Shown here one piece after another: positions 23,708 through 39,640 of a DNA stretch of 64,000 nt. The stretch lies in NCBI GenBank assembly GCA_963580455.1, contig OY756963.1, forward strand, positions 25,563,555 through 25,627,554. The letters run 5' to 3'. The notes below the pieces were generated by a model. That model saw only the letters and a list, made by a program, of their open reading frames with translations. It had not been told where the DNA came from and did not search any database. A program made the translations under genes and the position numbers. How positions within the stretch are numbered: position 1 is the stretch's first letter; the number at the start of each line of letters is the position of its first letter. Source of the stretch: Euonymus europaeus. Lineage: Eukaryota > Streptophyta > Magnoliopsida > Celastrales > Celastraceae.

Positions 23708-24265
23708 ATGTGGCTTAGCTTCTCCTCCTCCTCTTCTTCTTCCTCCCTTTTGATGTTCTTTCTGTTCTTGTTCACCTTCCATGCCTTAGCAGCACAAGAT
23801 ATAATCAAAAGTACTTGCAAGAAATGCTCACGACATGACCCAAACATTGCTTACAAATTCTGTGTAACCTCTCTTCAAGCAGATCCTAGAACCCACCGTG
23901 CCGATCTTCGTAAACTTGGATTGATTTCAATGAAGTTAGTTCACCACAATTTGACAACTACAAGGCATATTATTAAGCAGATGTTGAAGAAGAAGAGGAA
24001 AGATCGCTATATAAGGGCATGCTTGAATGATTGTTTGGAGCTTTATTCTGATGCTATTTACACAATTAAACAGTCCATCAAAGATTACAGGTCCAAGCAC
24101 TATGCAGATGCTAATATTCATATGAGTTCAGTAATGGATGCTCCCACCACTTGTGAAGATGGGTTCAAGGAGAAAAGAGGTGCAGTTTCACCATTGACAA
24201 GAAGGAATAACAATGTGTTTCAGTTGTCTGCTATAGCACTTTCAATAATCAATATGCTTCATTGA
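23708..24265 (+). CDS. Pectin methylesterase/invertase inhibitor-like protein (PMEI domain)
   Basis: An intronless 185-aa secreted protein. A serine-rich signal peptide with a hydrophobic core (SLLMFFLFLFTFHALA, about 13-28) precedes a PMEI-type four-helix domain. Cysteines match the family: C37 and C52 in the N-terminal hairpin, C109 in LNDCLELYSDAI and C149 in DAPTTCEDGF form the expected two disulfides. C40 and C105 are additional. Members inhibit cell-wall pectin methylesterases or acid invertases; which one cannot be told from sequence. The frame also opens at an ATG at 23666 (14 more residues), but that lies between the TATA box and the expected transcript start and would bury the signal peptide. 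The basic tract KKKRKDR (94-100) is unusual for the family. Confidence 0.85.
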   Translation: MWLSFSSSSSSSSLLMFFLFLFTFHALAAQDIIKSTCKKCSRHDPNIAYKFCVTSLQADPRTHRADLRKLGLISMKLVHHNLTTTRHIIKQMLKKKRKDRYIRACLNDCLELYSDAIYTIKQSIKDYRSKHYADANIHMSSVMDAPTTCEDGFKEKRGAVSPLTRRNNNVFQLSAIALSIINMLH

Positions 24266-25408
24266 AAATGTACAATAATAAAAACATATTACAAATACTA
24301 GGTGCGTTCTTGTTCCTTCATTTGTCTGCTAGATGTCTTAGTTAAATCCGTATCTTCTTGTAATTATTTGTTTGCCACAAGTTTCATATGATTCTATATT
24401 CGGCGAAAAGTTTATTTGAAGAAACAGTAAACAGGTTGCTAGTGTTGTATTTTGTTCTTTAAAGCTAACTTAAAGATAGAGTGACTTCTAATTAACATAT
24501 GTTTTGACAAATGAAATACTTTAAACGTAAAAAACATTGAATCGTTAGAAAAGGCTTACTTAGTTCCCTAACATGTTCACCAAAAACTCTAATGGTAAAA
24601 GGAGTGTCATGCTACATTCAAAAGAAGAACCATCGATGGAAAATGTAGGATGTAGCATTCACTGTTGACAATATGCAGGGGATATGAACCACGAAGAGGG
24701 TTTCACTCTCGTGTCTAATTATTAATCACCTAATACATGCATTCAAAAGGAGAATTGAATGCATGTATTCTATATATATGTGTGTGCAAGGACTTGAGGG
24801 AGAACTGAGAAAAGACAAGGCATGCAAACCAATCTTTTTCCAGAACGAAAGTAAATAACATAATCACAATACCCCTTGTCAAGAATGCATTGTTGTGCCA
24901 GTATTGGGAAGCAACATCAGTGATACACAGAGTTTCCATGACTATTCTCTCCAATATAGGATAAGAAGACGCTTAATACCAAGATAAGAGCATCTACACA
25001 AGTCTTGCATGATGCACACAGTCGAGATTCAAGCTATTGTATTAAACTCAGAACTCGGATTAACAAATTCATGACGATTAACTAAAACTTGACTGCCAAA
25101 CTCCACTAGCCCAAATGCCAGGGACAAAAAAGAATACCTAAAATCAATTAGGATGAAAATAAAATGGATCTAAAGCAGAGATCCACGAATCAAGACCAGC
25201 AAAAGCATCATGCAACCAAAGAAAATACAATGCATAGAGAAACGCTAGTCCAATAAAGACTAATCGTTATCAAACAGGTTCAGATTATTTTCCGGACCCA
25301 TTACAGGGATCAGTGTCATACAAACAACCAACGACTGAAACAAAGCAAGGCGGCACAGAATGTTGCTTTCCACAACTTTAAATGAGAGAACCACCCCCTT
25401 GCAGAAAG
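24266..25408. other. Intergenic, no gene seen
   Basis: Contains the PMEI-like 3' region and the mtACP 3' UTR. A 74-codon reverse frame at 24730-24954 has no recognisable family, start context or splice partner. Confidence 0.55.
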
Positions 25409-26251
25409 TTAACTAGCCATTGGATGGTTAGAGATGTACTCAATGGCCAGAGCACAAGAGTCAATCTTATCAGCTTCTTTGTCCGGAATCTCAAGCTTGA
25501 ACTCTTCCTCTAGGGCCATTACAATCTCCACAGTATCCAAGCTATCTAAGCCCAAGTCCTTCTGGAAATGCACATCAGGAGCAACCTGCAGATTGGACCA
25601 AGAACTTCCAATTTGTCAGTGAAATAGTCGGGAAATTATATCGTGGGGTTGACTTTGGGATGAACAATGCACTCTTGATGAATGACCAAGAAAAATCAAC
25701 AAAGTTGAAAAACCCCCAAAATGTAGACTGAGCGAACAATATGGGGTGCACAATAAGCCAAAATTAGGCGTGCACTAGAAAATTGGTATGGATACATTAC
25801 ATTATAGCGATAAAACGAAATGCCGATGCAATTAACCATCAATTATAGAATTGATTGAATCATTCATTCACTTGCCATGAAGGTACAGCCTAAAACTCAA
25901 TACATACTTCACAAATCGAGTACTATCTGAGCGAAATATCCAATCTAACAACCTCAATTCACGGTTTCCCAGATGACGAACTCCAATTTCTCGCGTTTTC
26001 TAAACAGAAATGGAACAATTTTAACGATATAGATAGATTGCTGTCTGGTTACTGACCTTGGAAGGATCGACCTTAGGGAAACTCTTGACGACTTCGAGAA
26101 CTCTTCCAATGACTTCTTCCTTGGTGATATGATCATCGTGCGACGACATCCACCGAATGGAACCGCCGAGAGTCCATTGCCGATGATTTAATTCCCTTAG
26201 GGTTTGGACGGGGACTCTAATGTGTCGAAGCACAGCTGCTCTCAAAGCCAT
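25409..26251 (-). CDS. MTACP1: Mitochondrial acyl carrier protein
   Basis: Two exons on the reverse strand: 26057-26251 and 25409-25585, 123 aa. Residues 1 to about 35 form an arginine-rich mitochondrial targeting region ([20 protein letters not shown]). The ACP fold follows: [17 protein letters not shown], then [20 protein letters not shown], where S80 of the DSL motif accepts the 4'-phosphopantetheine arm. It carries acyl chains in mitochondrial fatty-acid synthesis, feeding lipoate production, and acyl-ACPs also bind complex I and iron-sulfur assembly factors. The intron has AAG|GTCAGT and CAG. An upstream in-frame TTG-opened extension has no ATG. It is divergent from RABH1b, and the same pair is adjacent in Arabidopsis (At2g44620/At2g44610, recalled). 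Confidence 0.93.
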
Positions 26252-30015
<3,764 letters not shown>

Positions 30016-31844
30016 TAGAAACATTGAGAGCTAAGCTCCTTTCCGTCTTTCGTCGTCTTATTCCCTTGCGTGTTTTATGACCTTCAAGGTTGTTTGTAAA
30101 TTTTCCATGTCAACATTTTGTAGCATTGGCTTTTGGGATTGGTTCATTTTTTACGAGGACAATGTTGTGGTATATAGGCTAGTCCTAGCCTGTCGTACAT
30201 GTACTGTTATTTTATGGTCCTGGAGAGCCTTGTGCCAATATGACTGTTAGGCATATAGCAAGTTTTTCCCCCTCTTATCTTTCAAGTTTTTGTTAAGAGT
30301 ACTTTTTGTGCCTATATGGTTTTATAATTTTTCTTTCATGTCAAGGTGACTCCGTGCATATTGTTCCCGCAAGCTTGAAGATGAACCTTTCCTCTCTTAA
30401 TATTCTAGTTGTATTGGATTATGTCTACCTAAGAGAAAATTCTCACATTTGATTGGAATGGTATTTCACACATACAAATGCATCTGCAATAATGTTGATT
30501 ATTGAAGTATTTTCTCAAATGATTAGATAATTTGTAATGTTTTTTGCTGTCAAAATGTTAGACTCGTGAAAGATTATGATGCAAGAGAGAAGTGATATTC
30601 AGAGTTTTTCTTCTAATAGCAACCACAATTGTTGCATTTTGCTTGGCCGATAAATTGTGTAGAAATGTGTGTTTTTTCTGACGTGACTATATTGAAAGAT
30701 GTGTTTTGTTGATGTGGTTGTATTGAAATATGTGTTTTGGTGATATAATATATGCATATGTGGTCTGACCTTTTGTAATAAAGATAGGATACCGTTTTTA
30801 TTTTGATGTAATTTGATAAGTATAGTATGGAGGATAGGAAAATGGTTGACTTGACTAAAATTGGGATAAAAAATATTTATGAATTTGTGTTTTGTTGATG
30901 TAATTATATTGAACTACGTGTTTTGCCGATATAATTATATTGAGAGATTTGTATGATTTGAATTTTGTGTAATAGAAGTGAGATCCAAAATATAAGTTTG
31001 CTGGTCAGCAAAGAGCAACTATTGTAATTGCTCTTACACTATGCTTGGATTGAGTGTAAAGAGAGTTAAGTGGGGGAGAATAAACAAGTTACTTAGATTG
31101 AGAATAATGATTTAGGAGGGGGATGATAGACGATTAAGTGAGGAGAAAATTTTATATTTTTTGTCTTTTTTCTTCCCAATTTCTCATCCCAAATTGGGGT
31201 GTGAGGGAGGGTAAGAGATACATATTTTTTGAAAAAAATCTAAAATACCCTCGAGAAGCATTAAGATATACTTGTTTTTGCATTTTTGGTTAAGAATATT
31301 TTAGTAACTATAATATTTTTATCCCTCCCCTTTCACTCAAAACTCTCAATCCAAGCAAAGAGTATAATGAATACCCCTCATATAACTCCCCTCAATCCAA
31401 GTAAAGTTATATATATATATATATATATATAATTTTATCTTCCCTTTACTTTACTTAATTATCATTATTTTTTTACCCCTCAATCTAAGCAGAGGGTTAA
31501 GGTCCACTGAAGGGGATTGGCACTGGCCTATTTAGCCAACGTGTTAAAGGGCTTATATCTTTTTCATGGGTCATTGATGTATATAAAAAAACCAACCATA
31601 TGGAAGCCAGGTTTCTATCAGTGGAGGTAGTAGGAGAAGTGTGGTCATCCATGAAAAAGAAAAAAGGGTTCTATAATCTCTTTTGAAGTCAAAAAAAAGT
31701 TATGGTTCCATCTCTAAAATCGACCTATTCACGATTTTTGATGATTAAGAGATTCACGATGAGATTTGTTCTGCTTGTGTGAGTTTGATAAGGACTAGCC
31801 ACGCTCACATGAGACTGGGCTAGGTCCATGCTCTTATGCGAGTC
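30016..31844. other. Intergenic, RABH1b 3' region and a MITE
   Basis: Contains the RABH1b 3' UTR and several imperfect repeats of GTGTTTTGTTGATGT/ATTATATTGA-like sequence (30660-30960). The MITE at 31037-31496 follows, then unannotated sequence up to the LINE. No gene is seen. Confidence 0.55.
31037..31496. mobile_element. Tourist-like MITE, 460 bp, TTA flanks
   Basis: TTA lies just outside both ends (31034-31036 and 31497-31499). The left end CACTATGCTTGGATTGAG and the complement of the right end, CCCTCTGCTTAGATTGAG, match at 14 of 18 positions. Internal copies of CTCAATCCAAG occur near the right side (about 31349 and 31392), suggesting a duplicated terminus or a nested relative. An AT microsatellite lies inside (about 31408-31431). 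No coding frame. Confidence 0.78.
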
Positions 31845-32058
31845 CAACTAATCCCTTTTTTTTTATAAACAGGCTTAGCCTAGACATATATTGATAATAC
31901 TCTCACCAATGGCGGAGGAACATCAATGTACAAAGCAAAAATAAAAAACCTTCAAGAAGAAGGAAAAATAGCAAGGAAGAAAAACAAAGGAAGGAGGCAA
32001 AGAAATATTTGCCAAACACAAAGAAAGACAAACATAATATCACAAACTGCACTAGACT

Positions 32059-35000
32059 CTATACAAAAGCATTAAACCTAGACTGCAGATTTCTTGTATT
32101 GGACCATGCAATGATGCAATCTGAAGTATGTTGCATCTGGGTATTTGAGTATGAGAATCTACTTTCAATGGCATATAACCATGTATGCAGTCTAACAAAA
32201 ACAAGGGTATATATAGATTCCCAATCTGCATCTACACCTTCAAATATTTTTTGATTTCTCCCCTTCCATATAGCCCAAACTACCGAGTAGAAAAACAAAA
32301 GCCAAACTTTTTTTTGAAAAGTCCCCTTGTATACCATGAAGCTCCATTGGTTAAATAAATTTTCAATGTCCCTTGGAAGGCACCACTTTAGACCCCACCA
32401 CCTAACCACTTTATACCATAAATTTGAGGGACCTTGGCAGTGGCAAAAAAGATGGTTCACAGTCTCCTCCTCAATAAAACAGAATGGGCATGTGTTTTCA
32501 GAAGCTGGGATGATACCTTTACGAACCAAACTATCTCTTGTTGGGATTTTTTTAAGAAGCAGGAGCCAAGCAAATACTTCCACCTTAGCTGGAGCCAAAC
32601 CCTTCCACACCTCAGTATAGAAACTCGGCCTTGAATGTGTGGATTGCGGAGTAGAATCTGCCACAAGCTTATCATATAGAGATTTGACGGAGAAAATCCC
32701 ATTGGGTGTGAGCCTCCAATTAATTCTATCTGGTTTATTAGGACATAGTGAGCATTGAGCTATAGATATTAATAATGTATCCAAAGACTTCTCTTCCCAA
32801 CCAAATAGCCTCCTCCTCCATGATAACCTCCACTCCCATCTGAGATCACTCCATACTTCTATATCAGCAACGTAACTATGTTGTTGCAAGGACAGACTAA
32901 ATAATCTTTCAAATTGGGAAGACAATGAATGATTTTGAAGCCAGCTATCTTGCCAAAATTTAATTTTTTTCCCATCTCCAAGAATAAGGCCAAGACATTC
33001 ACGAAACACTCTGCCAGTAGCTGAAGATGGTTCAATAACTAAGCTTTGTACATCCCTCCATAATGGAGATGCCGCTCTTGCCAAAGGAATAGAAATTGTA
33101 CCTGTAGAAGAACCAATATTTCGGCCATATTTCTCAAAAATCAATACTCTCCACAAAGCTCCCTCTTCTTTTAAGAACCTCCAAACCCATTTGAATAGCA
33201 GAGAATTATTTTTCAAAATGATATCACCAATTCCTAAACCACCTTCACTTTTGGGTAACACCACCTGCTTCCAATTTACACAATGAATATGCTTCCTCTC
33301 ATCAGAATCACCCCATAAAAAATTCCTTTGAATTGCTTCAATTTTTTTGGCCACCATCACAGGAACTTTAAACAAGGACATAAAGTATATTGGAAGATTC
33401 GCAAGTGCTGATTTAATCAAGGTTAGCCGCCCACCAATGGACAAACACCTTCCTTTCCATTTGGCTAAACTTTGCTTGAATTTATCCACAATCGGCTTCC
33501 AAGTCTTAATTAACTTGAAATTGGCTCCCAATGGAACTCCCAGATACCTTATTGGTAAAGGCTCCGATTTACAGTTACACTTTAGAGCCACTCGATCAAC
33601 CCATGCTTTGCTAACTCCCACGCCAACAAGTGAACTTTTTAAGAAATTAATCTTCAGCCCTGAGATTAACTGAAAGCACCTCAAAATCCTTTTAACAGAT
33701 TGGACATACTTGTCCTTGGCTTTGCAAAAGACCAATGTATCATCTGCATACCGAATATGTGAGATGGTAAGAGATCCCCTCTTGACTTCAATTCCTTTAA
33801 GTATCCCCTTTTGCTCAGCCAATTTAAAAAGCTGATGCAAACCTTCTGCAGCAATATTGAAAAGGAAAGGGGACAAAGGGTCCCCCTGCCTTAAGCCTTT
33901 TTGCATAACAAATTCTTCAGTAGGGGAGCCATTTACAAGCACTGAAACTCTGGCTGAAGATATACATTGCAAAATCCATCTCCTCCACTTCTCACCAAAT
34001 CCCATCCTGAGCATAACTATATCCAAATAGCACCAATTAACCGAGTCAAATGCCTTTTCCATGTCTAACTTGAAGAGTATGCCTCTCTTCTTTCTCTTCT
34101 TAATTGAGTGTAGGACCTCATTTGCAATGAGAATGCTGTCTAAAATATGCCTTCCCTTTATAAAAGCTGATTGAGACACACTTATAATTGATGGCATAAC
34201 TGACATCAATCTTCCTGCCAAGATTTTGGAGATTATTTTATAAAGACTACTCACCAAACTAATTGGCCTATATTCTGAAAGCCTACATGCACCAGCCTTT
34301 TTCGGTACCAGAGTTATAAAAGATGAATTAACACCAAATGGTAAATTTCCAGATGCATAGAAAATATTTACCATCCTGCAAATATCCTCTCCAACTATAC
34401 TCCAAGCTTTTTTGATGAAATTGAAATTATACCCATCAGGGTCTGGCGCTTTGAATCCGTCACAGCTCCATACGGCACTTCGAATTTCCTCCAATTCAAA
34501 TGGAACCTCCAAAGATGCAGAGTCTTCAGAGGCTAACATATTGAAAATTACACCTTCCCAATCAACAAATAGATCTTGATGTATACTAAACGCAGCCTTG
34601 AAATGACACAAGATAGCAGCCTTCAACCTCTGCGGATCAGTAATAATCACTTCCCCTACTCTCAGACTCAATATTTGATTGGTATTACCTCTAATACCTG
34701 CAGAGGCATGAAAGAACTTTGTATTTTTATCACCATCTATAGCCCATTTTATTTTGGATTTTTGCCTCCAGATACACTCTCTCTTTTTACTTTCCACCCA
34801 CATATCTTTCTTCAGTGCACTCAAATGCTCATTTTCCACTTGGGAAAGTGATCTCTCTTCTGCTATTAATTCCCATTGGTCTACTTCAAGTTCTAACTTC
34901 TTTACCTTCTCCTCTATATTGCCAAAAACCTCCACATTCCACACCTTTAACAACTTCTTTAGCAACTTAAATTTTTTGAAAACATCAGTTCTTGCAGAGA

Positions 35001-35802
35001 CATTTGAGTTAATGGCTTCCCAAAAAGTTCGAACTGTGGTTAAGAAACAAGAATGTTGCCACCAACAATCCATCACCCGGAATGGCCTTGGACCCCAGTT
35101 TAATTTCATAGTCTCAAGCAAAAGTGGTGTGTGATCCGACAAACCTCGAGACAGTCCCTACAATCTTATGCAAGGAAATTTTGTGAACCATGTGGCTGAT
35201 GCGAAAGCTCTATCTATACGACTCCAACTTCTCCGATTTCTCCATGTAAACTTCCTGCCTTGGAGTGGAATTTCTATGAGACTTGAACGAGAAATAAATG
35301 CTGCTAGATCTCTCATCCCAGAGGATATAGAGTGTTGACCATGCCTGTCTTGGATTTCTAATATTTCATTAAAATCCCCTATTACTAGCCATGGAATAGA
35401 TGATTGAGAAGATGCGAATGTTGACAGTTCTTCCCAAACATCCGCCCTATATTCAATATCATTAGGGTCATATACAGCAGAGATACAGCAATCAAACTCA
35501 CTTTGCAAAATCCTGGCATCCAGAGATAACCACCTACTCTTCTTGACTACATCCCTCACCAAAATTACCAACGGATTCCATATTACTAACACTCCCCCGG
35601 AAGCTCCGATAGAACCAATTGCAGACCATTCTACATGTGAATTTCCCCAACAACTCCTAACAAGCTTGTCATTTATTTCTTCCATCTTTGATTTTATGAT
35701 TATCAACAGGTCCACCTTCTTCTCTCGAACCCATTTATAAGCAGCTTTTCTTTTTAGGGAACTACCCAATCCCCTTATATTCCATGCGAGCACATTAAAC
35801 AT
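32059..35802 (-). pseudogene. LINE ORF2: endonuclease-reverse transcriptase, one in-frame stop
   Basis: ATG at 35802 starts an APE-type endonuclease (NVLAWNIRGLG, GDFNEIL, SRIDRAF, then SDHTPLLL). A TAG at 35158-35160 interrupts the frame six codons before SDH, and the frame is otherwise continuous to the stop at 32059 (1,248 codons in all). The reverse transcriptase has EYRPISLVSSLYK, FKLDMEKAFDSVNW, LRQGDPLSPFLFN and the catalytic YADD. A zinc-knuckle-like C terminus (CPFCFIEEETVNHLFCHC) follows, and no RNase H is seen. Where plant L1 endonucleases read QESK or QETK, this one reads IKSK, so the catalytic glutamate is replaced by lysine. Confidence 0.92.
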
Positions 35803-35852
35803 TAAAAATTATAGATCCTTCACCAGACAATTCAAACAACACACTTGATCAC

Positions 35853-38072
35853 TTATGGATTCACTCCATTTTTCCCCGAACAATCAGCTATTTCACTAGA
35901 GATTAAATCTTTCATCTTCTTCTTGATAGCCTCATCATGAATTGGTTTCGATAATCCCAGTAATTTCCAGACCTTCATCGTCGCTTGAACCTCCTCTGCG
36001 TGACAAAAACTGGCTTCACCCTCATGCCCAGTATTGCCTACCTCCCCAATAGACGAGCTGCAGTCACTCATATTTGTTAATTTTTTACCCCTATGCGCCA
36101 ACTTCTTTTGCCTCTTGCCCTCCTCCGCCACTCGCAGGCATTGATCCAAGAGAATGTGCTTGAAAGCCACTCTTTTGCCGTGCTTTGTGCCCTTACCCAT
36201 TCTTCTTCTATTTACAAAAGGTAACCGGTCAAAGCCTGGAGGGACACTCGAGCCGGAGTCACCCTTATCGCCAGAAGGATCACCACTAGGATCTGGGCAA
36301 TTAAATGATTGCAAATCTGCCTTTGCGCCCATAGAATTTCCAATTAATCCATTAAGGGGATCCATCTGGTTGGGCTCCAAAAAGACCTCGTCAATAGGCC
36401 CACTTGACTCTCCCAAACGGTCATTTGTTAATGCCCTATCTAACTTCTTTATAGCAAGGCCACCTACTTCACTCTCTATAGGGCCTTTCTGGGTTCCACA
36501 CTGAAGACTATTTTCTACATTTAGACCAGCATCATCACCAATAGTACATCCTAATTCTAGCTCTGGAACTGATACCTTTCTTTTCACCAAGACCACTCTA
36601 TCACTGCACAGCAGCCTACCACCCTCTTTGCCAGAGATGTCAGACGAGTTTGAATTTTGTGGAGTTGCCGCCTTAATCATATTTTCTTGTTGCTGACGTA
36701 TGATTCTGGTTGCCACCAGAGAACCTCCGTTGTCCAGATTTGCTGATATGATAGAATCACCAACCCTCTTACTTCGACCTGCTTCAGACATCTTTGGAAG
36801 TTTCGGGCTCCCTGAGAGGGGAGGAGCGAACGAACCATGATTTGGCTCTTCCACTACGTTAATCTTGAAGTCTTCACCATCAATGGTCAGAGTGACTAAA
36901 TCCATGATGTTATCCTGTTCAGTAGACGAGATTAATACCCAAGCCACATCCAATCGACTTCTATTTGCTGTTACCTCATCAATTGTCACATATCTTCCCC
37001 ACAGACTCCCAAGTGTAAAGAACACTTCCTTATTCCATCCATGTAGTGGAACTCCATAAAGCCTTAACCAGCTGTACCTCTCCTTGCTAGTAGCAGACGG
37101 ACACCAAGGTTTAACAAACCCGAACCATTCACCTAACCAATCACCACCCAAAAGAGTCCTGCTCATTTCTTCTTGGTTCTCAAAGGTTAGCAACACTTGT
37201 TTCCCTCCCATCAACTTTGCTTGAACTCGTATACCAGCCCCCTGTAGAATGTTCTCAATATTCACCAAGCAATCAAAGTCATGAATGTACCCCACTGCAG
37301 AACGTTCGAGCCACAATTTCTCATCCTTCTGAGATGTATATTGAACCGATTTAGCTTTCGTGTGATCATGCACTCGCCATTCAGCATTTGAGTTATATTT
37401 GCCCCTATCTTCATGTTCTGCTCCTCTTACTACCTCAGAGTAATGTCTGTGATCAGTTCGTTTAAGAGGAAAACCCCTCATGGGCCGACTTGTTGCAAGC
37501 TCCTCCACTTCCTTTCTTTCACTATGTTTAGAAAATCTGGCAAAATTTGCCCTGATTTTGTAGCTACCAAACCATGTGCTTCTCACCCCATTTAGTATCC
37601 TTTCATCCTGGGATCCTCTAAAGCTCACAAATCCAAATCTACTTCCACGCTTTGAGAGACGTTTAGAAATGAAGACTTCCACAACATCACTAACCTTATT
37701 CATAACTTTCTTCATCACATAAGGATCAACTCTCTCAGGAAAGTTTTCGACGTACACCACACAGTTTTCAGTCGGAGTGGTAGATGGCCTAGTTGAAATG
37801 AGTTGGACAACAGAGGACGTGGCGATGTTTCTATTGTTCTGGGTTATGGGACATAGATGTGGAAGGCCAGGGGACATCGGTTGAGCAGGAGGAAGGGGAA
37901 CTGTATGGTTAAGAGGAGAAGGGAGCGTGGAAATTTGATGAGGGAGGTTTGGAGTTTGAAAAGGTTTCAGAGTAGGGGCTTGGTCACTAGAGATAGGAAG
38001 TTGATTAGGCTGATATGAGAGATAAGGATATGAGTATGTTGTATATGGTTGAACTGGCTGAAATGGTGGCAA
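35853..38072 (-). pseudogene. LINE ORF1: RRM and DUF4283-type nucleic-acid-binding protein
   Basis: An open frame of 739 codons with no stop, ending 50 bp before ORF2. It has a proline-rich N-terminal part (1 to about 100), then an RRM (CVVYVENFPERVDPYVMKKV, with RNP1-like FGFVSF, about 104-175). A DUF4283-like region (DWLGEWFGFVKPWCP, YSWLRLYGVPLHGW) follows, then a charged tail. ORF1 proteins of plant L1 elements coat the LINE RNA. The frame opens with no ATG: upstream in-frame codons run to a TGA at 38130-38132 without one. The true start is therefore lost or was further 5'. Confidence 0.88.
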
Positions 38073-38185
38073 CGTCTGGAAGTAGTAAGGGGGAATAGGT
38101 GTCGGTGGAGGAAAAGTTTCAAATGATTTTCAAGCGTGAGCTACTGTGGATCTATTATATCATATGCATAAAAACAACTAATCCC

Positions 38186-39603
38186 TACATTCATTAACAA
38201 TCAAGACCCAACTGTCACCCATCAATGGGCCAGCTGTAACCAATGCCCAGCGGCTGGTCAAGCACCCACTCATGGACTGACCTTTACCACTAGAAAACCT
38301 TGGTTGATAGGAAGAGACAGTGCCCCGCTTATCAACTGCCTCTTCACCTCCACATCTTCCGATGTGCGACTCTATTATAATTTAGTTGACTTCCAATCCT
38401 TTTTCAATTTTTTTTCGAAGAGGATGTGAAACGTCCCAAATTCAATAAGTTAATTTATTGGATTGAATGACAATATAACAATAATAAAAATGTCACCTCT
38501 AATTAGGTTTTGTGATGTGCATGTTTCCCTTCCTCTTGGCCGGTACATTTCAAAAACTTCTATCAAGTATTTAATGCACGTGAGATGGGAAGACTCTAGG
38601 TACCCAAAGAATTAATCGAGGTCAACCCCTTCATATAAGTCAACATTGTTCACTGATCAATTACTACGAGATTTTAAGTTAGTACTAATTGCAAGGTTGA
38701 TTTAGAGAGTCACGATTGTAAAGGAGGTTGGATTTTTCAAAGACTATCATTCAAGAGTTCTATAAACAATTCAAATTCCACAATAGATACCCGAATGGAA
38801 TGTTGCTTGGGTTAATTAAGAGTTTTAAACCTCAAACCTACCCACCTAATCATCACAAAAATTAATTTAGCCGACACCTACCACATCTACCCACACAAAT
38901 GAAGAAATGTGGACCTCAAAATCTCAATGCTTTTCCTTCAATTACAAGACACGATAAAATATCTGTTTTTTAACATTTTTGCATGATTTTTTTTTGTTTT
39001 TATCTATTATTGCTTGTATCACGCGATATTTATCATAAGGGTTGATTTGACAATAGAGGTGTTGAAGAAGTACAGGAGCACCAGACGGTTCGAGTCACCG
39101 GCCGCAAACTGCAGATGCCTGCCTGCCTCCTTTTTGTTTTTCTTTTCAAGAGAAGGTATTGCAACTAAAAGTATTTTCACTTTTTCAATGAATCAGAGAT
39201 AAATGCCAGCAGCTTTAGTTCAGAAAAATGAAGATTTACTTTCCGTTTGTATCAGATTAGGCACATGTTTGGTACAGCGTATAATGTAGTTTATACTCTG
39301 TCAGACATACTCTTAGACACTCAGCTTTTACGTTTTACGATAGCTTATACTCTATCACACATACGTTTTACGATAGATCTTATAGAATATAAACTATCGT
39401 AAAACGTAAAAATTGAGAGTGTTTGATAGTATGAGTAACATAATATAAGCTAACATATACTCTGAAACAAACTAATGTGTGACGAGTCAAATATATATAC
39501 ATTACTTTTATTTAATAATTTATACGCTGTTAAAATTTACGTTTATGAAATGATAATTTTATCCATCCGGTAAAATTGAGCCTCTTCACCTCTTCTTTGC
39601 ATG

Positions 39604-39640
<37 letters not shown>

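Larger units (their letters stand above)
31856..38174 (-). mobile_element. L1-type LINE, 6.3 kb, nearly full length but inactive
   Basis: A non-LTR retrotransposon in reverse orientation. It has ORF1 (RRM protein), ORF2 (endonuclease plus reverse transcriptase), a 3' UTR of about 200 bp and a poly-A tail (T9 at 31856-31864), with 11-bp target duplications outside. The 5' end carries only about 100 bp before ORF1 homology and no in-frame ATG, so it is probably slightly 5'-truncated. One in-frame stop and a lost catalytic residue show it is dead. Otherwise the frames are intact over 2,000 codons, implying a fairly recent insertion. Confidence 0.93.
31845..38185. repeat. 11-bp target-site duplication bracketing the LINE
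   Basis: CAACTAATCCC is present at 31845-31855 and again at 38175-38185, directly outside the poly-T (poly-A of the reverse strand) and the 5' end of the LINE. This marks one target-primed insertion event and fixes the element ends. Confidence 0.9.

Noticed and set aside
24730..24954. Reverse 74-codon frame
   Set aside because: No recognisable family, splice partner or promoter context.
32009..38072. Forward-strand frames across the LINE
   Set aside because: They are antisense shadows of ORF1 and ORF2, with no domain resemblance.
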